Positions 47,316 to 61,030 of a stretch of DNA of 64,000 bases are shown piece after piece. Origin of the DNA: Tanytarsus gracilentus (Eukaryota; Arthropoda; Insecta; Diptera; Chironomidae); assembly GCA_038502055.1 (NCBI GenBank), contig JAXRKN010000032.1:2108001-2172000 (forward strand), read 5' to 3'. The notes below the pieces were generated by a model. That model did not search any database. It was not told where the DNA came from and was given only the letters and a program-made list of their open reading frames with translations. The translations under genes were made by a program, and so were the position numbers. The stretch's first letter is position 1; each line of letters starts with the position of its first letter.

Positions 47316-49607
47316 ATGGGCAAACCAAGAGTTTTTGTTATCGGCTGTGGAATGACCAAGGTATACAAAAAATACATTTTATAACTAAAGTCATGCAATT
47401 ACATGTAGAAAGTGATTTTCGTGTTTCGTTGTGTACAGATTTCATAACAGATCATGAGTGTTTAAGATTTTCTCATGCATTGCATTTGCGTTAAACAAAA
47501 TAACGCTTTCATTATGGATGATTTGCAAAAAATACTTTTATTAATTTGATCTTTGGACTTTAATTTTTGTCTTATCGCGTACTTGGCTTATCAAATTTTA
47601 TTTATGGAAGAAGAATTTATTTGTAATTTTATTTACTTGCTCTTTAAATTACGCAAATGAACAAGATGACATTGGAATTGTTAATCACATAAATAATAAT
47701 ATGATTAATTTTTAATAATGTTTTGTTTTTGCGTGCAGTTCGAAAAACCGGGTCGCAGAGAAGATTTCGACTATCCAGATATGGCAAAGGAAGCAGTTAC
47801 GAAGGCTCTCAAAGATGCTAAGATCGACTATAATGAAGTGAAACAAGCTGTTGTTGGTTTTTGTTATGGTAAAATAGTTTATTTAAAAAAATTGTAGATA
47901 TTAATTTAAAACTCTTTTAAGGTGAATCATGCAGTGGTCAAAGAGCTTTGTATCAAATGGGAATGACCGGCATTCCAATCTATAATGTCAACAACAACTG
48001 CTCGACTGGAGCTTCTGCATTAATTTTGGCAAAGCAACTAATTGAAACTGGAAACAATGACTGCGTTCTCGCTTTGGGTTTTGAGAAAATGGAGCGAGGA
48101 TCACTTGGCACAAAATGGAACGACAGAACCATTCCATTAGATAAACAATTTGAGCTTATGGGAGAGATTGATGGGTTCACTGGCGCTCCTCCATCTGCTC
48201 AATTGTTTGGCAATGCTGGAGAAGAACACATGAGAAAATATGGCAGTAAACCTGAACATTTTGCAAAAATTGCATACAAAAACCATTTACATTCCGTTAA
48301 CAATCCATACTCACAATTCCAAGACAAATATACTCTCGATCAAATTAAGAACTCGGCAGTAGTTCATCGTGTCCTTACAAAGCTCCAATGTTGCCCCACT
48401 TCAGATGGAAGTGCATGCTGCATTGTTGCAAGTGAAGATTTTGTTAGACGTCACAAACTTGAATCGCAAGCTGTCGAAATTGTCGCTATGGAAATGGCAA
48501 CTGACCTTGAGTCGACTCTTAAAGATAGAAGTGCAATTAAGCTTGTGGGATTTGATTTGACGAAAACTGCAGCTATTAAGGTCTTTGGTCAAACAAACTA
48601 TAAGCCACAGGATGTCGATGTCGTAGAGTTACACGATTGCTTCTCAGCAAACGAGTTAATTACCTACGAAGCTTTGGGATTATGTCCAGAGGGCAAAGCA
48701 CACGAGTTAATTGACCGTAATGACAACACTTACGGTAAGATAAGATAAATTAGATTAGTGACAATAATTTATTGATAATTCACTCAGGTGGTAAATATGT
48801 TATCAATCCGAGTGGAGGTCTTATCTCGAAAGGTCATCCTCTCGGCGCAACTGGTCTTGCACAGTGCTCTGAACTATGCTGGCAGTTGAGAGGAGAAGCT
48901 GATAAGCGTCAAGTTCAGAATGCTAAATTAGCTTTGCAACATAACTTGGGCCTCGGCGGTGCAGTTGTGGTTGCTCTTTACCGTCTAGGTTTCCCGGAAG
49001 CTAAAAAGTTGAACGTTGCCTCACCATCGGGCTCTAAAACCGCTCCCAAAATTCCTGGAGGTAATAGCAAAATTAAACCCACTCCTGACGGTTTTCTCGT
49101 TTCACCATTGATGGAAATTTTCGAGCAAGCAATGCAGGAAGATACAGAAGGGTTGATAGAAAAAGTTCGTGGTATTTATGGTTTTAAGGTAAGATGTTTA
49201 ACTTGTGTTTAAATCAAATTCGATCTATCTCTTTTATTTTTAAAGGTCACTAATGGACCAAATGGCGCCGAAGGTAAACAGATTTTACTAATTGATTAAT
49301 TAGACTTAAACTTGATACATTTATAAAAATAACCATCTCTTTTGCTTTTTAAGGCTATTGGGTGATTAACGCAAAGGACGGAAAAGGAAAGATTACCTAT
49401 AATGGAGCGGAAAAAACAGATGTTACATTCATCATTAGCGATAAGGATGTCACTGAGCTAATCAAAGGTGATATTAATCCTCAAAAAGCATTTTTCCAAG
49501 GAAAAGTAAAAGTATCAGGTAACATGGGTTTGGCAATGAAACTCGTCGATTTACAGCGAACAGCCCAACATCGCATCGAGGAGTTGAAGATTAAACACAA
49601 ATTGTAA
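47316..49607 (+). CDS. ScpX: Sterol carrier protein X (SCPx: 3-oxoacyl-CoA thiolase + SCP2)
   Basis: Peroxisomal thiolase for branched-chain and sterol side-chain beta-oxidation, fused to a lipid-binding SCP2 domain. The CDS is join(47316..47360, 47739..47868, 47922..48734, 48788..49188, 49246..49273, 49354..49607), 556 aa (human 547). The thiolase domain covers residues 1-400. The nucleophilic Cys is near residue 85 ([10 protein letters not shown]), the catalytic His lies in [10 protein letters not shown], and [11 protein letters not shown] replaces the usual CxGxGG, as in other SCPx. The SCP2 domain (about 435-556) has [29 protein letters not shown] and [22 protein letters not shown]. The C-terminus is HKL, a weak match to a PTS1 signal. 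The start has good Kozak context (CAAAATGG). AATAAA is at 49713-49718. Confidence 0.96.
47361..47738 (+). other. First ScpX intron
   Basis: 378 bp, longer than the other ScpX introns (50-80 bp), splitting after GMTK in phase 0. AT-rich; nothing else recognised. Confidence 0.7.
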
Positions 49608-52600
49608 AATGTAGAACCTTAATTATTATCTACATTATGGGTGATTTAATTATTTACGATGAGGCATCGTGTGATGGTGAAATTATTTTTTTATATGCTT
49701 TTCATTTTATACAATAAATAAAAAATTATGATGGTGCTTGTTTATGAAAAAGTCTTTTAATTTATCTGCTCGAAAAAAATAAACATTAAAAAAACTATTC
49801 AAACATGAAAATTAATTGTTTTCATCGTGATTTTATTTATTCAACTCTTTCTCTTTTTGTATTGAATTTTAACCATCCTTAATTTATTTATAAACGATGC
49901 CTTGTTAAAAATCAGAGTGAAGGTAAATATGTTTGTTTATTACAGTGCACGATGGGAATATTAAGCATAATTATTTTGACACCACCATCAGTAATTTCAA
50001 CACTTTATTGCATTAACATTTAATTAAAGTTTAATTGGTGTCACTAATTGAAAATAATAATTTATAAAAATAGCTTTCGTGATTTGATAGTCGAACATGA
50101 ACAATATGTGTGTGAGTGTTTGTGATAGGAGGGAGGTTCATTAAAATAATTGCATGTTATTTGATTATGAAGCCAACCGGCCGTAAACTTTATTGACCAT
50201 TTTGCTTGATTAATCTTTTTGAGTTTTCCATGTCCTAAAACTCAAAGAAAATGTAATTTATTGACGAGCTTTTTTATGATCTACATTTGCTAAATGTATG
50301 TGCAAGAGAAAAAATTTCTATTTATCTTTTGCTGAGCAGGACAATAAGCAATTTCTTGGATATCCTTCAGGAGATTACAGTTTTGGTATAATTTCCTGCA
50401 ATAACAATTTCCATTATGATCTTTTCTTACCGTCATTCTTCGGTAAGGAAGGGAATGGCAATTATAGCAACATCAAGGGAATTTTTTTATGAACACAATT
50501 TTCTACTCCACGGCATGCACGCGCGTAAACAAACTTGTCTTTTGAGCAAATGCATGAAATATATAGTAGTTCCACAATATTGTCGAAAGATTTATTCACA
50601 TCGAGATTGATTGATTGTGGAAATTTCGCTTAAGGATATTTCATTTTTATTCCATTCTCATCCTCCCCTCAATATACGGTTTATCATCACACACTCGTTC
50701 TGCCCACAATATTTTTTTTTCGTGCCTCGAAGGAAGGCCACTTTGACAATAAAATACAGCATCGGAGGGAGAGAGAAAAAATATCATTGCAAACAGTTCA
50801 TAAAATATATACGTTCAAAAACTCTAAAAAGCATACACTTGAATTCATAACATGTGGATGAGGAAACTTTATTGTGTCGGAAAATGTTTTATCTGAGGTT
50901 TTTTCATTAAATTGTTTTTCACTCATACTGACACACACTGGCCGCTCTTTTTATGAGAGAGGAAGAAGCCTCGCCATCGCAATTGAGGCAACTGAAATTT
51001 ATGTGCATGTATGAACCTTTAATAATTCAGTTTGAAACCACAAACAGCAACATCAGAGAGAGAACGGAAATTTTTTAAAAACTATTTTTCTCCTCGTTTT
51101 AAATGAAAATTGCAATGCGAAAAAAAAACTTCAAAAGTTGTTGAGAACAGAGATTAAAATGTGAATTTGTAGAAATGTTTCCTTTTTAATTTCCTGACAG
51201 ATAAGCATCAGGAAAATGATTTTCAGAATTTTTCATTTACTCGCTAAACGAGTTTAGCGCGCCGCAAACAAAACGGAGAAAAAAATATAAAAAAAGCTCA
51301 ACGCGGTTTTAGGAGATGACGATGTTCATTTATGAACTCGTTGTAGTGAAAAATGTTCATTGCTTTCGAATAATATTTCATGAAGTCAATATATTTTTTG
51401 TGGAAGCGAAATGAAAAATTCAACAGTCGTTTAACTTTTTAAAAGTCAATTTAATTAATAGTTTTAAAACCTTTTCAACATTTAAAAAAATAGTTCCATA
51501 CGACTTTAAGTAATCCCTGAGCATGAGATGAAAACATAGAGAATTTCACCCACAGCTCGTTGGGATAGAGATGTGTCAACACAATGGGGAGTTTAATTGC
51601 AAAACTTTTTCAATTTAATGTTAAACCCACATTTGTTTAAATAAAGGTAATAGAAAATATCCATTTCGGAATTCAATTGCCGACACGTTTTTACATTTTC
51701 ATGTTAATTTAGAGGGAGGAAAACTTTTCAGTTTCGTTCGATGGCTGCGCAGTAAATAATTATGATGAATGATATTGAATTCAATTAATTGAGCTGAGTT
51801 TGAGAAAAAAAATTGTACGAAAAAACGTTTCAAAAAAATTTAAATAATTTTTACTATGTAAAAAAATTTGAATAACTTTGTAACGTAAATTTTGAGATTT
51901 TTATAATTTAAGACTCTTCTGAAAATTTTATATGTGCAGAAATAATTGCGAATGTTTTCAAAAATAATATTTTTTTCCTGAAAACTTGATGAATGAACCC
52001 ACACAACTCTTTACATCTTATTTCTGCTATTTTCCTAAAAATATTCGCTCAAATCACATTTCGAGAACTCTCTCAACATCAGCAAATTATTATGAGCTAT
52101 AGAAAGAGTTGTTTACATGAAAGATCTAAAAACTTCCTGCAGCGTTCGAAAATAACTTTTCAACCTTGTAAGGGAAAGAAATCTTTAAAGCCAATTCTGC
52201 TGAAAATGTAAATTTTCTTGATCCTTTGAGCCACCTGCAGACAATGTGCTCCTCTACTACAATATATGAAAACTATCGAGTGGGATAGAAAAGCAAAATC
52301 ATAAATTTTATTTCCTTTCATTTAAAAGAAGAAACTTTTACCACGTGTGTTCAAATATTGTCATAAAGCCAGCATATAGTAGTTATGGAAAATCATCTTC
52401 ATAAAACCAATAAGAGTATGCGGTTGACAAAAAGAAAAGGGAAATTTTTCCGCTCCCAATACCTCACCATAAAATGATGTCGGAACAAAGCGGCGAAGAG
52501 AGTATGGAATATTTATTAAGATATACACATAAATGCCGCAGTTTGAATTCAAATCATGTCATGTGTATAATTTTTATCTTTTTTGGGTAAATGTCGCATG

Positions 52601-55037
52601 TTTTCGATCGGCTCAATAAGATAACATCAAAAGTTTACCTTTCTATTGAAAATATTTTTCTAAGTGCTGTGTTTGTTAAATTACTTAAAGCCATCAAATG
52701 TTAAAAATACCGAGACACATCCAGAGTTAACTTCAGCAATTAAAATGATTTAATTTATCAACTTTTTACTTAAAAAAATTGTCAACAGTAAACTTTGAAA
52801 ACTATTTGCAACTACATAAATTTAATCTTTTTAATAACTAACTACCGACAGTATATCACAACAGCTTCCTTCTTCTCCTCTTATACGTCGATATCAGCAA
52901 GGCATGAATGAGGTAAATTTAATATAGCAGATTGCAGCAATATTTTCATTTCAATTTTCCGCTTGAGAGTGAAACGAGATTTTTATGTAAAAATCGCTTG
53001 GCATTGGAAAGAGTTTTTTCAGTAGAAAAAAAAATAATATCTAAATTTGACTTCGCATTCTCCATTGCGAGTGAGCTTGAGAGTGCTTGCCAGCATTTGT
53101 GTCGAATTCAATAACATCAATTTGCGATAAAAAAAGAGAGTAAAGCAACTCTCAGCCAACCCGCAACATCATCGAATTGAGTTTGATTAATGTCGTGAAT
53201 TTCGTTTAAGTCACTGATTTAAATTGAGTGCTTTTGATATTCTTTAATTTTTAGAGCTATTGAATTATTTTGCATACAACGCCTAAGCATTTAAGATCCT
53301 TATATCAAATTGTCTTCGACTAATTCAAAATCAATATTCTAGTCTGCTAAGCAATTGCCGTAAATACAACATTAAATAAAGCGATAAATTTAGTGTTTTT
53401 TGTCAAATGTTAAAGACGTAAAAATATTCTGCAGTAAAATTTTATTTCCCCTGTAGCGATGAATGAGAAAAGCCTAAGAGAGAAAAAGTATTAATTTTCA
53501 GTGAATAAATTAATTAGCATAAAATTATAAATTCAAATTTGCAGTATTATTGGCAAAAATTATTAACATACTGAATGCTGAACTCAAGCATTTTTTAAGG
53601 GCTTATTAAGTAATTTGAGCGTGTGTAGGATGCAAAAACATACAAAAATTAATTAAATTTTTATTCTTCAAGAACGATGAAAAAAATTCAAGCAGAAAAA
53701 ATTTCTACCAAATTATTTAAATTTTTCATCCGTTGTTCATTCAAGTTTTCGTCAAAAGCAAAATTCAATTTTTCGATCCATCAAATCTTCCACAAAATCT
53801 AATGTCGTATACAAGAAACAATTTCCGAGATAAGAACGAACATAAAATTTTCTTCTTTTGTCATGTTTTCTTATAAAGCTTTTTATATAAAGGCCTTAAT
53901 AGTTGTCCTTGTTTCACACATGAATGCTTATTTGTTGACAATGTTATCAATAAACGACTCAACTGACCTACATGCTTCGGTAATTTTCACATTTTAGCTT
54001 TAATAAGGATTAATAATTCCATAAATCTGTACAAGAAGCATCACCATGCCGATCTTAATACGAATTAATTGAATATTCTGGAACCATGTCAATGTACAAA
54101 CATATTCATTACAACAGTAATCTTTAATTACGAGATATTTCCGACGAGTGTCATAATATCGAGTGTCATTCACATACTTCTAATGGTCATTTCAATTATG
54201 ATGTCAAATAAGCTCATACAAAACACTTCAATATACTTAAGATAGTATAGAGTTTCATTTAATTTAGCTCTGCAATATTTTGTAAGAGAAAATAATTAAT
54301 GTGAAGGAAAAATTACTGAAGAGTACAAATTGAATTAAAAAAAACTCAGAAGATTAAGCTCAGAAAATTTAAATAAACAGGCTTCAAAAAGTGATGATTT
54401 AATTAAATATTTATTTGAACAAATTTATTAAGCAAACACACATTTTTGTAACCTAACTATTTAAATATTTTTCAATCGTTTTTCAAGAGCACATTCTTCA
54501 AAATAAATACTCTCAATTGAGAAATTAATTGAGAAAAAAATTAATTAAAAATCAAGGAAAATTCTTTTCAAAGAGTTCCAAACCTTCCAAGAATAGAAAA
54601 CAGCTCTTAAAAGAATTTTGTCCTACGAACAATTTTTGAGTAAAAAAAATCAATAAAGATCTAGAAGAAGAATAAGTGAAAAATCACTCAATGGCACTTA
54701 TCAATTTTCCTTTTAACCTTTTTTACTTGGCTCTTCATGAAAACTCTATGAAGAGGAGGAAAAAAGCAATTTGATTTTCAATTTGCCGGCAAGGACATTT
54801 AATCCCATCTAAACAAGATATCGTCAGTTCATTTTTAGATGACTTTCTTACTTCCTCTTCGGTTCTGATCTAAAAATGCCTTAGGGTGGATTTGTTTATC
54901 ATTCATCGCCATTATTTAGTTCGTTTAGCACCAAAGAACTTAAAATCACTCGAGTCGAAACGCGCCACGTGTTAAAAAATACACTTGATGAATACAAAAT
55001 AAAACCATAGAATATTTTTCCGAGCTTTCAAAAGCTT
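49608..55037. other. Intergenic stretch between ScpX and the first Dpr gene
   Basis: The left 110 bp are the ScpX 3' UTR with its poly(A) signal. The remaining 5.3 kb has no ORF above 80 codons and no family-like peptide on either strand. The right end must include the Dpr 3' UTR. I see no element with clear terminal repeats. Confidence 0.55.
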
Positions 55038-56677
55038 TTATTCATTCTTATGAATATTTTTTGTATGATCAACTACAGCTGAAACTCGAGAGAGAATAAA
55101 AAATATCTCGAGGATAAGAAGTGATAACGCTAAGGATAAGTTTCTTCTTGCTCTGCTCCGGCTGTATAACAACGTGTTTGAATTGTCTGGAAATAAAATA
55201 AAATGATTTTGTTTTTAGAGATGTGGAATTTTTGCTTGCTGAAGAATTTTTATGTGGCATGTGGGTTGAAGAAATATTTGGGAAAAATTAATTTTTCTTT
55301 AGTGAGATTTAAAAATTAAAAAAAATAATTTTTTTTATCAAATGCCACGTGGGGGTTTCACATGAATTTTTATAAAATCACATCATTCACATAAAATTTT
55401 AAGCATTACACAAAAAGCCGAGAACAAAGGCACAACTCGTCGCTTCTTTTATGATTTCGTTCTTTGAAGTCTTTCAACATTTACACGCGTACGAGTTTTC
55501 TCTGGGGAAATGAAAAAACCCTGAAGTAAATCAGCGAGAATGAATGAAAAAAAAGGCAAACTCACCGCCATTTGTATTTTGCAGAACATGAACAAAGATA
55601 CTCGCAGAATAATTTTCATTGAGTGCACGATAGCATGCGTAGCGTCCAGTGTCTGCCAGTGTCAGATGTTTTATCATTAAATGAGAAATGGTTGCGATAT
55701 TATTGTGCTCAGTGACGATGAAGACTCCCCTTAGCGATGTATGATTAATTTCCTATATAGCGAAAATGAAAAATGGAAATGAGCGAGAGACAAAATTAAT
55801 TAATTTATTTATCATGTTTAGCTTAATTGAATGAGAAAACATTTCAATTATTTTCTCTTTCATACCTGATCATTGTGAGTCCATTTAAGAGAAGAATTTT
55901 GGGGATTCTCTCTTAGCGAATTAATGATGCATGTGAGATTTAAATTCGATCCGACTTCTATAAACTTTTCCTCGCCTTCAACAATTGACAACTCGGGTTC
56001 TTATGGAAGAGAATGAATGTAAGCGATTAGGGGCTCAATTGTTGGCACTTTTACGCACAATTCACTCTCGCTCCTTACCAATAACTTTTAAATAAATCAT
56101 CCGGCCAATTGGTTGCGATGTTGAAATTCCAAACTGACACTCGTACCAATCTTCGTCGTCCTTTCGAACGCGTCCTATCTAAATTAGTACAAGTAAAAAA
56201 TCAAGAATAATTAGGTGGAAATTCTCTCATTTCAATTTGAGATTCATTTTTCATTTTTTCGCTGTGAGCGTGGGAAACAAAATGTTTATCATGCTTAATG
56301 ATATCGAGTAATGTCTCCATTCACACAAATAGAATTTACCTTCAAGGTCCACGTGTCGTTTTGTGAGTTGTGAAAAATCTGATACCGCGGATCTTGAGCG
56401 TACTTGAATGCGCCCACACTAAGGAGATTAATGTTGGAATGTCTGAGCCAGCTTATCGAATTGTTGTCCAAATTCCTTACAATACAAACTAAGTAGGCAT
56501 TCTCTCCTCGCATTACTGTTACGCTACTTCCATTGCTACCCTCCCCATCGTTGTCATCAAAGTACGGTATTTTGTCTCTTGTTTCATTTCTATTGCGGGT
56601 ATAGATTTTTGTGTGAAGCGGATTATGGTGAATGCTGGTAATTGTTGTCATTCCAATTTGAAAGAGACACGCCGCGT
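55038..56677 (-). CDS. Dpr-family Ig protein, 5' exon(s) not found
   Basis: Cell-surface recognition protein with two Ig domains, of the Dpr family, which pairs with DIP proteins in synaptic partner choice. Exons: 56340-56677, 56079-56178, 55866-55999, 55566-55752, 55038-55186, all joining in frame. Ig1 contains the first Cys in AYLVCIVRNL, Trp in ISWLRHSNINLLSVG and the second Cys in DWYECQ. Ig2 contains LTC, LKWTH and GRYACYRA. The C-terminus has a hydrophobic segment (about 55080-55145), membrane-spanning or a GPI signal, then a short charged tail. The ATG at 56651 gives no signal peptide. A CAG acceptor at 56678 allows the frame to continue upstream, so I expect an earlier signal-peptide exon between here and 61 kb or beyond. 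Confidence 0.85.
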
Positions 56678-59600
56678 CTGCTTGAGAAAATTCGCGAGAA
56701 ATGTTTTTTTTATTTTGTCATTTCTTAAAAACGTTATTTTGGATTTAAATGAAAATTTATGAGGTTTTGAGCATATTTTACTTAAAAAATTTAAATTCAA
56801 ATTTTTATTTTTTTTGAACCTTCCAATCAATATTTTATGACAAGAATGACGAGACAATCTCTTATAAATAATTTAAACAATCAATGAATCTCAGTAATAA
56901 AAAATGGACAGACACGCGTGCAATTTTTCTCACGAAAGTGAGAAGGGACTTTTTCGACCGGAAAAAAAATCTTTGACACTTTTGCAATTTCCTAATTTAT
57001 TGTTCAGTCTTTGGTTTTTCATAAGGCTTATTTCGAAAAATGAAAAAAAAGGAAGAAAGTTTTATCTCTTGGATTATGTCGCTTATTTTTGTGTGCCTTT
57101 TTTATTGTCCAAATCGTTTATAATTTATTTCGCCGCTTAAATGCTTGTTAGAAGAAATGAATTAAAGCAGCTTGAGAAATTAAGTCCGACAAATTTATTT
57201 CGTGGATTTTTGTTGAAGTCATTTTTATTTCATAGCTCCTCAATTTTTTATCTTTGGAGTTTAATTTTATCACTATTCACTTACATATCACAATGAACGC
57301 TGCTATCATTAATTTTGGCATTAAATAATTAAATTATGGCAGATGTGATTATGATCAATTATTCACGAAGCACCGATGGCAAATTTATCAATTTTCACAC
57401 CTTCATCTATTTTTTATGTAATCCTAATTAATTGAATGATTATGCCACTTAACCTCTCGTCTCGTCACGCTATTAAATTACAACTTTATCCCGCGAATGT
57501 CTAAACAGTAACTAAAATTCGTCTTTAATTTTCTTCAACGTTTCAGATGCGCTTGACTTCGAATTTCTTATTTTCCCTCTTCTCGCACGATTTATTTTAA
57601 AATAGCCGAGAAAAATGAGTGTCTCTTCTCTCGCATCACACACATGTATCAATTTTTGACTAGCGATGATTTTATGGATGGTGCTTTGAAGATTAAATAG
57701 ATAATAATTTAAAGAGCACATTGGAGATGGTGATTGATGTCTTTTTACTAAAGTCATCAGACTGTCATCATTTATTAAATAGAAGGAAAATTAATGGAAC
57801 TTTATTGCGCCTAAATTATTTTTCCTGGGAATTAATTAATAAAAGTTATTTCTTGAATTAATTTCTTAACTTTAAAATCCAAGAAAATATTTTTAAAGTC
57901 CTAGTTTAAAAAATAATAATCAATTTAATTTTTTAAATCCATCCTTTCACATAATTAAATTGGCTTAAAACTATTCTCACAACTCAAAAACATTAACATA
58001 AATCTGAAAAAATTTGAGGTTCAATAAAGATAATAAAAAATATTTTTTTTTGGATCTGTTCGTGTAGTTTTTGGATTAATGATTGCAGACAATTTATAAA
58101 TTGTGGTTTCGGTGATGAATGGTTTTGCACATGTAGGTACATGAGCACGTTTATGGATCAACTTAATCCAATTTTCTTTTGCCAACGACAACTGCAAATT
58201 CTCGATTTTGTTTTTCGGTAAATGTCATAAATACTTCGACATAGCCAAGCTGAAAAGGCGAAAAAAAGGAGGAAAAGTGAAAATAAAAACGGCAAGATCA
58301 GCACGGGAGAATGCATGTGCTAGAATGACACTAAGGAAGGAGAGGATTAGATAGTGTAACAATCACATAGTTTTCGCCCAAGAGGAGAGAAGAAGAAATG
58401 TATTTTGCTGTATGCGAAAATGTGCCACAATGCCATAAATATCCAGGCACGCCGACACATTGAAATTTATACATTTTGAACAAGAGAAATGTTGTTGGGT
58501 TTTAAAAACACATAAATCTCGGTAGGGCAGGCCATGATGCCGCTTAATCCTTTAATAACGTTTAAATGTACCATGAAATCATTTACAGTTTTCTTCTCTC
58601 GTTATCTCACGTTGCCTGACAATCTCTGAAAAATGTACATGGTGATGGAATTAGTCGAGAAAGATGAACAGATAATTATTTTACACTGATTAATAATTTT
58701 TCGGTTACCACATGTTCAGCATCCATAACCTCGGCGATATTAAGACACATAAATTATATTAATTGCTACACATACATGCGGATTAATTAAGCATATGCGA
58801 GCTATTTTTTAAAATATAATTTTTTGCGTGTGACATCATTTGTTAAAATTTAAAGGTTTAGACAAAAAAAATCCTCTCAATGTCGTTGATTGTTTCGCTT
58901 TTTAAATTCATATGGGAATTTCTTTTATTCTCGAAATAGCTTCGAAAAAATTTTGTGTGTTAAAAGAATGTCAAATTCGAGTCGATTTTATGTGCCTCAA
59001 AGAGACATCATTCACAGAGCGTGGATAATGTAAGTTTCAAACCGCAATAAATTAGAATCAAGCTACAACAACAGACGCGTAATAAAAAATCATTTACGCT
59101 AAATTTAGAAATCATGATGGCACGTGAACTTTCTTTATAGAGCATGGAAATTTGTCACCCGACAATGGAATGTTAATTTAAGTGCACATTTGTTGTGAGA
59201 GGGAAAAAATGAGATGAAAACAAAAATTTTCCACCATATAAAAATTTTCACTCGCCCGTTAATGAGCCGTGAGATAAATTGTCACACTGTTTTTTTTGAT
59301 GAATGTTCTGCGGCCGTCACATAAATTTTATTTTTCTCTCTAGAAATTTTAAAATGAAAGCTAAATCGCGATTAATTTGTAATGCAAAATGCGTCGCACA
59401 TTAAAACAGCAATAATGAAATAATTATTCGGCAATCTTTGACTTCCTCTGACTTGAAGAACAGTCCATTAGGGAAATTTTTAGTTAATGGTGAAGTATGA
59501 CATGCATAAAAAATAATTGGGTTAAAAAGCGTGCATAGACTTTGATATTTCAATTTTGTATTAAATTAATTCAAAAATTTTCACTAAAAAATTAGTTCCA

Positions 59601-61030
59601 GAATTTAATTGAAATAAAATTTATTTTATTTATCTAGTGTCCTAACCCTCATTTTCATGACTTCGTTAATATTTATTGAAAACATTCAAAAAGGCTTAAA
59701 GAATCCATTTAAAGGTTACTGAATTTTCCAAGAAAAATTTTAAAAGGTTCTCAATTAAGCGCTTATTGAAATAATTATCATTGAAATTTTTTCCCTCCAA
59801 CATCTGAAAATAATTAAAAGTTGTACAAACACCATCTAGAGAGTACCGTGTTAACATTCCAACCCATTAATATATTACAGGCAAACCCCGTTACAAGGTA
59901 CCAATTACAACACGATGCTGATGTATAATTATTTAATTATAACTCGAGCCTGAGTCAAAGAGCATTCTTGTTAAATGGAAAACATTTCACACACGCACCC
60001 AACGATGTTAACATGGCGGTGGAAATTTCCCCGCTATTTTGTAATAACTCTTAAAACCGTTTTATTTGTTGTTTTTTAGAGAGTAAAGCGCGGAATTTAA
60101 TTAACAAAATAATGGATAAAATTCCTTGCTGATTACAGCATTAAAGCTTAATGTTTGCTAACGCTTTTCATGATGTTGTGTCGTTAAAAAATTCTCTCTC
60201 AGTACAATTATTTTTAAAAAGACTTTTTGGAAAAATTAAAAAATTAAAATTTTATACCAATTTTATCTCTATATAAACCTGAATTCGTGACACGCTCTCG
60301 ATATTTTTATCGACGCATCTAATGACACCTGAAATAAAATTCAATCAATCACCATATTTACTTGCGTCAACATCACCCAAAGCACTTTAGTACGGATGAG
60401 TTATTTGCTGCCAATATTTCACCTACGATATCAAATTGCGATGATTGAGAGCAAATAAAAAACATATTCTATCACTCGCAGATACTTGTCAGTTATTGAT
60501 ATGCCTGTTTATGTACAGGAAACAACAATGGAGTTTAACATACCGAAGCATGTGTTATATATCGACTCATTTCTTCTTATTCCTTTGAAATTTGAATTTA
60601 TACTTGATATATTTTGACAAATTGATCATTTCCATGCCAATTGAGCGGCTTATCAAAATGTCAACATCGCTCGAAGTTATTTTAATGGAAGAAATTTCCT
60701 TGTGAATTCTTAAAACTCCACGTGCCAAGTAATTTTAAAACTCATCAGCTAAGCCTGATCTTCATCGCACACTTTTTATTCCATTAAAAAGCTCCAAGGA
60801 AAAATAAAAATAATTTTTGAAGGCAGCAATTTATTATGTTTATTAATTTCAGCCCCGCATCCACTCTTCAAAGAGTAAAGTTAAGTCGAGAGAGAAAGAA
60901 AAGAAAAACAATTTATTTCGTGCTGAAAGAGAAGAAAACTTTTTAACAAGCGCAATGAATTTTCCGCACTATAGTTTATTATAAATATTAATATCTTCTT
61001 CATCTACAGATAGTTTCTCTTTTAAAAAAG
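56678..61030. other. Stretch between the two Dpr genes
   Basis: No convincing coding sequence on either strand. It may contain the missing first exon of the left Dpr gene as an intron-embedded short exon, which I could not identify. The right end includes the 3' UTR of the second Dpr gene. No transposon ends seen. Confidence 0.5.
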
